Assembly: GCA_035235625.1 (NCBI GenBank) | Contig: CP141142.1 | Location: forward strand, 31,196,995 to 31,260,994 | Source of the DNA: Saururus chinensis | Lineage: Eukaryota; Streptophyta; Magnoliopsida; Piperales; Saururaceae | Length of the DNA: 64,000 nt | Direction: 5' to 3' | Shown: one piece after another, positions 44,376 to 54,737 of the stretch | Position numbering within the stretch: position 1 is the stretch's first letter | Layout: the number at the start of each line of letters is the position of its first letter | The notes under the pieces: generated by a model | What the model was told of the DNA's origin: nothing | The model's input: the letters and a program-made list of their open reading frames with translations, nothing else | Database searches by the model: none | Position numbers and translations under genes: made by a program

Positions 44376-47300
44376 TGTAAGATCCCTAAACTTGAACTGG
44401 TTTATTTTCTTCTATTTAATTGCTATTGTGTAGTTTAATGCTAATTCTAATCGATTTTGACTATTTTTAAAATTTAAGTGGTTAACAAAGGTTTTAACCA
44501 AAATTTTCTTCAAATTTATGGTTTTTAAGTTAATTTAAGTCATTTCAATTTTTTTTGGAATTTTTTGAATTTTTTACTATTTTTCCCGAAAAGTTAGGAG
44601 GCGTGACCCACTGTGGGCCCCATGTGCAAAATTTGAATTTTTAGCCCTAAATGACCCTAACATCATCATAAAATAGAAAATAATTATTTTAAAATTTTTA
44701 TACTTCAATTTGGATTAAAATAAGCAAGTTTCTCCATTTTTAGTAGTAAATCTTATTTGTACCTTACTAATTCATTACGTTTACCCCGCCCTTTACCATA
44801 AAAGGAAAAGCCTAACCACTTTTCTAATTGGGAAAGGGTTGAAACTAGGAGCCTAAGAGCCTAATCCTTATTTTTCTAAAAGAGAAAAGAGATTAAGGTA
44901 TGAATTTGCTTAATATTTTCCTAATCTCATAAGGTTTTTCTTAAATCTCTCAAATCTTTTCTTTTACTATGGTTTAATCTCAATTTATACTGATTTGGGT
45001 TTCTATTTCAAAACCTAATAATGGAATTTCGTTTTTGAGCTTCTTGAACCCTAGATTTACTAGTTTTTGAAGAATTTAGATGTTTTGAATCGGATTTATG
45101 AAGGTATTAATAAAAACCATATGTTGGGTAGGTTTTGAAGGTGTTAGATGAGCAATTTCTAGCGAGGAAAAGGTAAGTGTTTTCATCCCAAACCTGAATG
45201 TGATTTCAGATTTAAGTTTTGATAGAGTTTGAAATGGGTTCCATGGTTATGAGCTTTAATGGAAATTTGAGAAAGGTTTAATCTTTGATGAGATGTCTTG
45301 GGTGTTTTGTTTAATAATGGCTAGATTTGATGTTCTCTAAGCATGAATTTGATTATCATGAAGTTTGGGGATGAAATTTGATGATTTATGAAGTGTATAT
45401 GAAGTTTCGATTTTGATTTCGAAGTGGGGAAGACGAATAAGAAAAGCCAGTTATGGCGATTGAACGGCAGACAGGCCAATCAAATGGCTAGGTGTTCAAA
45501 CGGCCTTGCAGGGCGTTCGAACGCCAACACAGTAGATTGGGGATTTTTGCTATGTTGTCCATTTTTGAGTTTTTACTCTTAAATACAATTTCTTATGTTC
45601 ATGCTGAGTAATTTATGCTAGAGTGAGCTACTGGAAGGACATGATATTAATGTTGGAAATTATAAAGAATATTTAAGTATTATGTGAAATTGCATGTTGT
45701 TGGCTAACATGTTAGGATTGCTTATCTTGAATCCATGATTGAATGATTCCCTATGTTTTAAGCATGATTCCAGCAAGATTATAGCATGAGAATGGACTTA
45801 TATGTTTTCATATAATGTGATTAAATTATGGGTGAATGATGGTGTCATGTATAGCTTCAAGTATGGTGTGAATATGCTTACATAGGTTTAGCATGAGGTT
45901 GCACTTGACTTGATTGATGTTTTCCGAAGGCTTTCACTCATGATTTCAGTTAGGAGCCATGATTAAATGTCAAAAGCATGTGTGTAGGATGTTAATGGGT
46001 TATCTATAAAGGATGTTCATATGCTTAGAGATGAATGTTTCTATCTAGAACACACATGTGGTGGTAATAATGGAAATTATTGATATTTATGATTTGATAT
46101 GATGCATGTGGGGCTGATGGGAGCACATTTCATGAATTAGAATTCATGTAGAGATTGCTCACGTATGTATCATGTTACATGCATCATGAAACGGATTTAT
46201 GAATGAGACTTTACTGAGTTTAGCCGATGTTGGTCGATTGGATGCAATTGGGTGAGAATTGCTTGCCTGGTTAATTAATTGGAGGCTTATCGATTTAGTT
46301 TTTACATCCGAAAGGACAGGGTGTTACGTCCCTTGAGGACGGGTTTTTCTCCCCGGGTTGAGAAGAACATAAATGCTATAAGGAGATCAAACTATTGAGA
46401 TTACATGGACCCTGTGAATCCAGCTAGCATGTCCGAGTGCACCAGCTTACCATATATGCTGCTTGGGATTTCGGTCTTGACAAACAGGGCTGCTCAGGAG
46501 TTTAGGCTTGATGAGCAGGGATTACTCTAGGGCTTAGGCCTTGATGGGCAGGTGTTACTTGAGGGCTTCAGCCTTGATGAGTAGGGGTTGCTCGAAGGCT
46601 TTGGCCTTGAGAAGCATGTCTATTTGATATGGGATTGCTTGAGGACTTTGACCTTGAGGAGCATATTTATTCTCTCTATTTATGGATATGCATGATAGAT
46701 TAGTGTATTTGAGACACATATACATGCAGAATGAATGGGAGTGAATATGCATGATCTGAATGTGTGGTAGAGACACTTCTCATGCAGGTTATATGTGATG
46801 TTTATGCATGATCTGAATGTGTTAGAGACACTTCTCATGCCGGTTATATGTGATGTTTATGCATGATCTGAATGTGTGTTAGAGACACTTCTCATGCAGG
46901 TTATATGTGATGTTTATACATGATATGAATGTGTGGTAGAGACACTTTTCATGCAAGTTATATGTGATATTTATGCATGATCTGAATGTGTGTTAGAGAC
47001 ATTTCTCATGCAGGTTATATGTGATGTTTATGCATGATCTGAATATGCGGTAGAGACACTTCTCATGCAGGTTATATGTGATGATTATGCATGATATGAT
47101 TGTGTGAGAATCACTTATTATGTAGGATGGATGTGATGTCATAATGTGATTATTCATGCATGATTAGTATGTATGAGATACTTGTATGCAGGATAATTAC
47201 TTATAGGTAAATAGGGGCATGGTAAGGGAATTAATCAGAAATGAGGATATTATGTGAAACGTGAATATGAATTACCATGTTGATGTATCGTGATTGTTTT

Positions 47301-47838
47301 CTAATTGACATTACCGTATTTCAAACCTTACTAAGTTTTACTCACCCCTCTTTCTATGTTTTGTTTTGGGGTTGCATGGCGTGACATGTAGTTGATCGGG
47401 ATCCCTTGTATGAGGGACGATCGGGATATGCGTGGGATTTGGCGTGGATGCTTCTAGATGTTATTTTGTCTTCTGATTTATGCCATTATGATTATAAAAC
47501 ACTTTGTATAGATGATTATGTTTTAGACTCGTGTGTATCTTATGCTTTTAGACATGTCTAAGATTTTTTGATTTGAGCCCTATGTTTAGGCTCAGGATAT
47601 TAAGTATGTGGGTTACACTTGAGGATTTATTTCAGAGATGTTATCCTCTTTTATTTTATCTTATTTCTCTTGCTCAAAGGACTAAAGGTGCACGACTCCG
47701 TGTTCGTTAATCACCTGCTTGAGGGGTTAAGACTTCTGCAAAGCATTAAACCAACAATCTCATCTCCCCCGTGTGCTTCGACTAGCCCCTGGGCTGGGTT
47801 CGGCTCGGCTTGGCTATGGCGGGTGCCAGGGCGTGACA
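44376..47838 (+). mobile_element. Solo LTR, 3.5 kb, + orientation
   Basis: It starts TGTAAGATCCC and ends AGGGCGTGACA, with a perfect 5-bp target duplication GAGCA on both sides (44,371-44,375 and 47,839-47,843). A 'taccataaaagg' TATA-like box lies near 44,795 and a 'ttttactcacccctc' box near 47,335, in the same relative position as in the 6.8-10.6 kb LTR. A 57-bp minisatellite is internal. There is no internal retroelement domain, so this is a solo LTR. It is most likely from a Ty3/gypsy lineage with very long LTRs (inference from the length and terminal bases). Confidence 0.87.
46745..47100. repeat. 57-bp minisatellite inside solo LTR
   Basis: About six copies of a unit containing 'gcatgatctgaatgtgtg', 'tagagacacttctcatgca' and 'ggttatatgtgatgttt'. 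The 'catgcaggttatatg' step recurs at about 46,780, 46,837, 46,893, 46,951, 47,008 and 47,066. Copies differ by a few bases. The block just before it (46,480-46,660) contains a second, looser repeat of 'ggcttnggccttgagga'. Confidence 0.85.
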
Positions 47839-47843
47839 GAGCA

Positions 47844-48609
47844 TCTCTTCATGTAGTGACTATGCAAAGGGGAATTTGAATGATCAAAATTGAAGTGGCT
47901 TCAAATGGTAGAAGCAATTGTAGGGGAAATTTTTGGTGAAAATTTGGGATTAAGAGATGAAGGGAGCTAGAGAAGATTGGAGAAGGGGGGTAGACTTCAC
48001 AATGCTTTTGAAGAAACCCCCACCACAACTCATCCTCTGGAGGGGGATACTAACAAAATGCCTCAAAAACCCTTTTTTCACAACCTTTGGGGAGTCGAAG
48101 CTATACCTGAGAAATCCAGTCTTTTAGATGACAAAGTTGTTCCTTTGTAGAAAGGTCTTCGTAGTCCCAGTAGGTAACCTAAGCTCTTCTCTGGAAGAGA
48201 TGGAGGAGGGGAGGGTGAGGTATCCCAAGTTCTTCTCCGGGAGAGATGGCGGCCTCCTCTTTCAAGATCTCCAATTGCAAAGATGACCACCCCAAGTCCA
48301 CATAAGTGAGCCCGATAGATATTTCAAAAGACCGCCTCTAGAGGTGGTGTTTTGAAATTCTACACTTATGTTATAACTTATGTCCCCAAATCCTTTTCAT
48401 TGAAAATCTCTTATTTATTGACTAACTCCATATTTTAAATTTTGGATTGTGTTGCATATCCACTAATACTATATTTGGAAATATTGTATTTTTAATCCAG
48501 ACATACTACCACTGAATTGTAAATAAAGTATAAAATTTCTAAATTGACTAACATTGCATTTTGTAATACGAAGATTTTAATTTAAAATCCAACATAGCTA
48601 ACCCCCTGT
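47844..48609. other. Right part of the TIR element, no recognised gene
   Basis: A moderately GC-rich stretch (47,940-48,340) shows short open pieces on both strands without a domain. The terminal 250 bp are AT-rich and lead to the right inverted terminus. Confidence 0.4.
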
Positions 48610-51600
48610 TTAGTGAATCATTCCAAGTTGCAGCAATAGTGGAGAAACTACCATCTTCATGGAAAGATTTCAAAAATTACTTGAAACACAAACGTAAGGG
48701 AATGGGACTAGAGGACTTGATAGTCCGTTTGAGAATTGAGGAGGACAACACAAATCTAAAAGGAAGAGTGGTAATGATGAAATAAAGGCTAAAGTCAACA
48801 TGATTGACCAATCTGGCAGTGGGTGAGTAACAAGAAGCGCAAGCAATTTGCTAAACCTCCTATGGGTGATCAGAAGCAATCTATGTCAATGACCAAGTGA
48901 ATTATAAGTTTAAGGGAAAGTGCTATCTTTACGGAAAAATTGGTCATAAAGCCAAAGTCTGCAACAAACGCAAGGTACAAGGGGACTTCCCAAAGAAGAA
49001 GATTGTAGAAGGCAATGTGGCAAGTTGAGAATCTTTCTCGCAAACATGTCAAATTGTCCTTATCCATAGTTGTCTCAGAGGTCAACATGGTGACCAATAC
49101 ACGAAAGTGGTGGGTGGACACTGGGGCCACACGCCATGTATGCTCCAACATAAATATGTTCACATCCTTCAAAACTTTTGAAAATGGAGAACAACTATTT
49201 ATAGGCAATTTTGGTATGTCCAATGTTGAAGGCAAAAACAAGGTTGTCCTGAAGATGACTTTCTGCAAGGATATGATGCTCAATGAAGTATTGTATGTTC
49301 CAAAAATTCACATGAATTTAATATCTTGTTCAATGCTTATCAATCATGGATTCAAGTTAGTCTTTGAGTCTGATAAATTTGTACCCACAAACATGGGATT
49401 TATGTGGGGAAAGGGTACTTAAGCGAAGACTTTTTTAAGCTAAATGCTTTGATTGATGTACCAACTTCTATTATGAATAAGAAGGTATCTTCTTATTTGG
49501 TTGAGTCTTTTATTTTGTGGCATGAACACTTACAACATGTTAATTATGATTCTATATGTATATTAGTTAACATGGATCATCTGCCCAAATTTAAAATTGA
49601 CGTCAATCATAAATGTGAAATATGTGGAGGGTTAAAATTGACAAGGACATCTTTCCACAATGTGCCGAGTATTGAACCTCTATAATTAATTCACATCGAT
49701 GTATGGATTTAAAATTCGTGTAAACTGGAGGTAGCAAAAAGTACTTTTATCACATTCATTGATGACTACACTAGCTATTGTTATGTGTACTTGCTTAAGA
49801 GCAAGGATGAGGCAATAGAAAAATTTACACTTTTCAAGAATGAGGTATAGAATCAACTTGGCAAGAAAATTAAGGTGTTAAGAAGTGATATAGGGGGAGA
49901 ATATGAATCATCTTTTGGTGATTTCTGTTTCAAGCCATGATATTATACACCAAACAACGACACCCTATTCACCACAACAAAATGGAGTTGCTGAGTGCAA
50001 AAATAGAACTTTAAAGGAGATGATGAATGCCATATTAATATGTTTTGGATTACCACAAAATTTGTGGGCAAAATTGTGTTTTGTGTAAATTATATTATTA
50101 ACAAATTTTCTCACAAGAAGGCCAATAAGACTCCCTATGTATTGTGGAAAAGTCATAAACCATCTTACAAATTCTTAAAAGTGTGGGGGTGCTTGGCAAA
50201 AGTCGTTGTTCGTAATATAAAGCGAGTAAAGATAGGACCGAAAACCATTAACTATGCGTTCATTGGTTACGCACATAATAGTAGTGCATATGAATTTCTT
50301 GTTCATAAATTGGATATTCAGAATGTGCACGTCAATACCATTATTGAGTCCCAAAATGCTTCATTTTTTGAAGATAGTTTCCTGCAAATCACGGTCAAGG
50401 GGATAGTTCTCTTAAGAGAACTTATGACGTTGTAAGTGACAATAGTGATAACCAAGTTGAAAGGATGACAAATCTGGATGTAGTAAATGTACTAGAACAT
50501 CAAAATATTTTGGTCCCAATTTTTTGACATACTTGTTAGAAAATGAGCCTCAAAGTTTTAAAGAAGCCATGTCCACTCCTGATGCACCTCTTTGAAAATA
50601 GGTTGTCAATAATGAAATTGGCTCCTTTATGCAAAATCATACACGGGAACTGATGGATCTTCTACCAGGATGTAAACCTCTTCCATATAAGTGAATATTC
50701 AAGAGGAAGATGAAAAATAATAGATCAATTTACAAATACTAAGCTAGGCTCATTGTCAAGGGCTACAAGTAAAAGGAAGGAGAGAACTACTTTGTTACCT
50801 ATTTGCTAGTTTTAAGAATAACATCCATTCGAATGTTGATTGTCATTGTGTGTGATACAACTTGGAGATACATCAAATGGATGTTAAGACAACATTCTTG
50901 AATAGCGATTTGGAGTAGGAAATATATATGGAATAACCCAAAGAGTATGTGGTTCCAGGGCAAGAACACAAAGTGTGTAAGCTTGTAAAATCTCTTTATG
51001 GATTAAATAAGCATCAAAGCAATAACATGAGAAGTTTGACGAAGTCATGTTGTGCAGTGGGATCAAAATTAGTGAATGTGACAAGTGTGTCTACGTCAAA
51101 TAAAGTTGTCATAATATACAAATATGTGGATGATGTGCTTATTATTGGTAGCAATAATGACATCATTAAAGCGGCCAAGAAAATGCTGACCAATAAGTTT
51201 GACATAAAAGAACTAAATGTTGCATATGTTATCCTTCGCATGAGGGTTATGAGAAAATATGACGACTATATTTTGTCTAAAAAACATTACATTGAAAAAA
51301 TACTTGCTAAGTTTAACAAGTATGATAACTGTCCCGCAATAACACCAATCGACGTGAATTTGTATTTCAACAAAAACACAGGAAATAACATATCTCAAAT
51401 GAAATACTTCCAAATAATTGGCAGTGTAATGTACTTGATGAATTGTATGGACCAAACATAGCCTACTTAGTGAGTAAACTGAGTAGATTCAACAATAATC
51501 CAAGGGAAATCACTAAATGGCTATTCTTAGCATCCTTAGATATCCAAGACACACTCTGAGCGATGGGCTACATTATACTCGATATCCAACAGTTCTAGAG

Positions 51601-51850
51601 GGATACTATGGTGCAAATTGGATATTTGATACAAAGAACTTCAAATCCACAAGTGGATATGTCTTTACTATTAGAGGTACAGCAATGTGTTAGAAATCTT
51701 CGAAGCAAACACACATAGCTGGATCTACAATAGAATCTGAATTCATTGCCTTAGATCTTGCAGACAAAGAAGCAGAGTGGATTCATAATTTCTTAGAGGA
51801 TATTCTAATGCGGGGAAACCCATACCACCATCTGCATACATTGTGATAGC
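48610..51850 (+). pseudogene. Ty1/copia gag 3' half and pol (protease, integrase, RT, RNase H), decayed
   Basis: In order: gag end (SFQVAAIVEKLPSSWKDFKN, MGLEDLIVRLRIEEDN); a damaged zinc knuckle CYLYGKIGHKAKVC near 48,915, whose second Cys is replaced by Tyr; protease WWVDTGATRHVC near 49,110; GAG-pre-integrase HHCC (WHEHLQHVN ... CEICGG) at 49,520-49,630; integrase core (FIDDYTSYCYVYLLKSKDEA near 49,755; TPYSPQQNGVAECKNRTLKE near 49,960); RT with YKYVDDVLIIGSN at 51,118-51,160; and RNase H ([16 protein letters not shown] ... AGSTIESEFIAL) at 51,640-51,760. Each domain is interrupted by stops and frameshifts. The gene order protease-integrase-RT-RNase H is diagnostic of copia. No 3' LTR was found after 51.85 kb. 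Confidence 0.9.
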
Positions 51851-51946
51851 AAATCTACTATTTGCTAGGCACGAAATACTTTGTGTATGCATCCTAAGGC
51901 ACTTGTGGCAATCACTTTGCTAGGGCCCAACTGTAGAAGCCCTTTC

Positions 51947-51998
51947 TATTGTGATCTTGTAGTGAAATGCATTTCTAATTCACTACAAGATCACAATA
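51947..51998. repeat. Perfect 20-bp inverted repeat (hairpin)
   Basis: The arm tattgtgatcttgtagtgaa at 51,947-51,966 is exactly inverted at 51,979-51,998 around a 12-nt loop. The right arm contains 'cactacaaga', reminiscent of CACTA termini. It lies just past the copia RNase H remnant, where the 3' LTR should be. Confidence 0.85.
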
Positions 51999-51999
51999 T

Positions 52000-52389
52000 G
52001 GAGAATCCTTGACATCCTTGACAAAGATGAGAACTTAGTGGATCTCATATGGAGAATCCCTTGGGAGCTACGATTCCACAACATAGGGTTAGCTGCGGGC
52101 TTACCAGTCAGTGTGGATAACTTGGAGAGCATTAGGTGGAGAGGTATATTGGTGAGGAGGAGAGGAGGGAGAATGCTGGTTGGTTTGATAACTTCGTTGT
52201 CAACGCATTTGTGGCACTCCTCCGGAAGTATTTGGAAGGAGGGGAGTTGGATGATGTAGGGCATCCCAAAGTCCACATTTATTATCCACATGTCATTGTA
52301 TGTATTTGGTCATATTTTCATACTTTCTCTTTAGATTTTGCTCATACTTTGGTTTGTGGTTGCTACAATTTCATACTCATTCATCAACA
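52000..52389. other. Unrecognised open stretch downstream of the copia element
   Basis: Overlapping + frames at 52,038-52,259 and 52,136-52,405 are protein-like (DNFVVNAFVALLRKYLEGGE in the second) but match nothing I know. It could be a captured or decayed host exon. Confidence 0.3.
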
Positions 52390-53045
52390 CTTGATTGCAT
52401 CCTGATTGATTGCTTATTTGGTTGCTTCTTTGGCAATGATTAGATTCTAAATCAATCAAATAAATCAATAATTTATTTAGAAAATAAGTATCTTTGAGTC
52501 TTCCTTTAGTTATCCAATCAGCCTCATTGTCTTTCCTTATGTGTATCAATCACAACCAATAAAAAGATTCTCCATGAGTTGGCCTTGGGTTAGTTGACTA
52601 GCTGTCCCATTTTTATGTCAGATTTGAGCCAAATATATTTGGAATTATGAATTTCGTCTTAACATAGAAATTGTAGCCACAAAAGTATTCTTTCTAATGC
52701 CACTAGAATCATATCAATCTGAATTATACATAACAAGATATGGTCAAAATACTAAGGTTGTATCAATCTATCCAAATCAGCTTCTTCCCGAATTTAGTTC
52801 TCTTGATGCAAATATGAAATCCAACGGGTCCAAAAGGTTGTGTTTGACAATTCAATGCATGTTTAGACCATTAGGAGCTTATTCTTGACTTTTAAATAGC
52901 TTTGGTTTGTTGGGCTTCACTTCCTCTTCTACTTGGATCCTGTTGAATCCTATTTAGACATGTAAACACAACTAAGGTCCAACTACCCTATTCAAAACAT
53001 AAATTGCACATATAAGCAATGAATTAACACAAAATAGGATTGCAA
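52390..53045 (-). mobile_element. LTR fragment, inverted relative to the one at 59.25 kb
   Basis: The reverse complement of this stretch aligns over about 650 bp with 59,255-59,930, the U3-side half of the LTR inserted in gypsy gag. Shared landmarks include 'aacgggtccaaaaggttgt', 'ctattcttgactttcaaa'-type words, 'gattagattctaaatcaat' and 'ccaatcagc.tcatt'. The copies are substantially diverged. The TATA and 3' half of the LTR are missing here. Short frames on the + strand are just the antisense of the LTR. Confidence 0.75.
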
Positions 53046-53089
53046 TTCAAGATTTTAAAGTATCTAATTGAACATTATTTTAGTGCATC

Positions 53090-53620
53090 ATTATACTTGC
53101 AATGCCACTTGCGAGGGACTAATTATGATTATGATGCCACTTGCGATGTTAGAATATGTTTGCAATGCCACTTTCGATGGCTTGAATCTATTTACGATGC
53201 CACTTTCAATGGCCTAAAGCCATTTGCAATGCCACTTTCGATGACACTTGAATATTTTTCATGGCACTTTCAATGGCCTGAAACCATTTGTGATGCCACT
53301 TTCGATGGTATGAAGCCATTTGCGATGTCACTTTTGATGGCACTTGAATATGTTTGCGATGTCACTTTCGATGGCCTGAAGCCATTTGAAATGCCACTTT
53401 CGATGGTATGAAGCCGTTTGTGATGCCACTTTCAATGGCACTTGAATATGTTTGCGATACCACTTTCGATGGCTTAAAGCCATTTGAGATGCCTCTTTCG
53501 ATGGTATGAAGCTGTTTGCTATGCCACTTTCGATGGCCTGAATTTGTTTGTGATGCCACTTTCAATGGCTTGAAGCCATTTGCAATGCCACTTTCAATTC
53601 TACTTTCTATGGACTGAGGT
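53090..53620. repeat. 32-bp minisatellite, ~15 units
   Basis: The unit approximates ccatttgcgatgccactttc followed by gatggcctgaag. A variant inserts 'gcacttgaatatg' between units. The copies vary at a few positions (gcgatg/tgatg, ggcctg/ggtatg). A 123-codon + frame (53,040-53,411) and a 67-codon - frame cross it and are by-products of the repeat. No spacer structure suggesting CRISPR. Confidence 0.85.
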
Positions 53621-53759
53621 TTTGCTCAATAATAAGGACCCATCTTAGTTGAGCATGGTCTACTAAAACATACATAAATTAAGAAAACAAAATTACATGT
53701 CATATATAAGTAATAGAATATTGAAGAAATCACAACCTTGCTACAAGTTGATCGGAACC

Positions 53760-54059
53760 ATGCAAGTTAGGCGGTTGTGTGTTGTGTATGTTCACCTGGG
53801 CTCTCTTTCCGTTGTATTGATCTTTTATTTGCTTGCATTAGGCTACTTAATTTTGTATTTGCTTATGCAATAAGTAGTTTAGTTGGAGATTATGATTAAT
53901 GAATTGTAACGGGCCAACTAGTGTCTCCGTGGATTAGTCGGGCCCACTAGCTGGCGCGACCCCCAAGGAGAGAGGCACGACTCCCTATATGGGTCGTCTT
54001 CTTCCTTGCGTGTTTCCTTTATGCAATAGAAATCAATCCTTTTCCCTCTTCCTTTCTTC
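53760..54059 (+). mobile_element. Left part of gypsy 5' LTR, split by a CACTA-like element
   Basis: The sequence has LTR-like features: 'ctccctatatgggtcgtcttc' (TATA-like) and a polypyrimidine 'ccttttccctcttcctttct' leading up to the CACTA-like left end. The right part (58,976-59,037) ends in 'cacaaca' directly before a tRNA primer-binding site. The LTR's own left boundary is not certain; tgtaacgggcc near 53,907 is one candidate start. The 53,620-53,760 stretch shows nothing. Confidence 0.45.
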
Positions 54060-54737
54060 TACTACAACAAAATCTAGTATTAGTGACACATTTAAATAAG
54101 CATCGCTACAAATAACTATTTGCGACATATAAAGAAACATTGTAAAAAATGAACTATTAGCGACACATTTTTGTATGCGTCGCTAATACTAACCATATTA
54201 GCGACGCTTTATTATAAGCTTCGCAAATAGTTCATATATTTGCGGCGCTTTATATAACCATTGCTAAAACAAATATATTTTCAATAAAAAAGAAAAAAAT
54301 TATGACTATTAGCGGCACTTTTTAAGCGTCGCTAATAGCTTTTACAATAGCGACACGTATTTAAAAGCGTCGCTAATAGTGTTGCTATTAGCGACGCTTA
54401 TAAAAGCGTCACTAATAGTTATTAATTAAAAATAAAAAAATTAAATCTAAAATTATTAGCAACGCTTTTTAATGAGAGTCACAAATGCCATTTCTAATAA
54501 GCTTTATTAATTAATTTTATTTAATAAATAAATATTAAAAAAATTATAATAAACTTCCTAAATATAATATATTTTATTTAATATTTACTATTTGTATATA
54601 CAGTAAATAAATATTAAATTTTTAATAAAAACTAGTGTTAAGAATAGATTAAACTTTCACTATATTATATATAATATATTTTATTTGTTAAATATTATTA
54701 TTATTTTTAAAATATAATTTATAATAAAATAGAGTTC

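Larger units (their letters stand above)
38423..48609. mobile_element. TIR element (PIF/Harbinger-like?) inserted in copia gag, carrying two solo LTRs
   Basis: Termini: GAGGGGTTAGTCATTCTGGA at the left against ACAGGGGGTTAGCTATGTTG (reverse complement of the right end), both followed by TTT. TTA stands on both sides (38,420-38,422 and 48,610-48,612), a 3-bp target duplication of the Harbinger type. The gag reading resumes across the junction, which independently confirms the insertion. Subtracting the two LTRs nested in it leaves about 3.4 kb. I found no DDE transposase in the remaining segments (38.4-39.6, 42.9-44.4, 47.8-48.6 kb), so the superfamily is uncertain. Confidence 0.65.

Noticed and set aside
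51979-51998. 'cactacaaga' as a CACTA transposon terminus
   Set aside because: It is one arm of a short perfect hairpin; no subterminal repeats or opposite end accompany it.
52697-52888. Small + strand protein related to the frame at 59,643-59,422 (-)
   Set aside because: Both are chance frames in the same LTR U3 sequence; the similarity reflects repeat homology, not a conserved protein.
53090-53620. CRISPR-like array
   Set aside because: Contiguous 32-bp tandem units without unique spacers, in a plant genome; a minisatellite. The same applies to 15,125-15,790.
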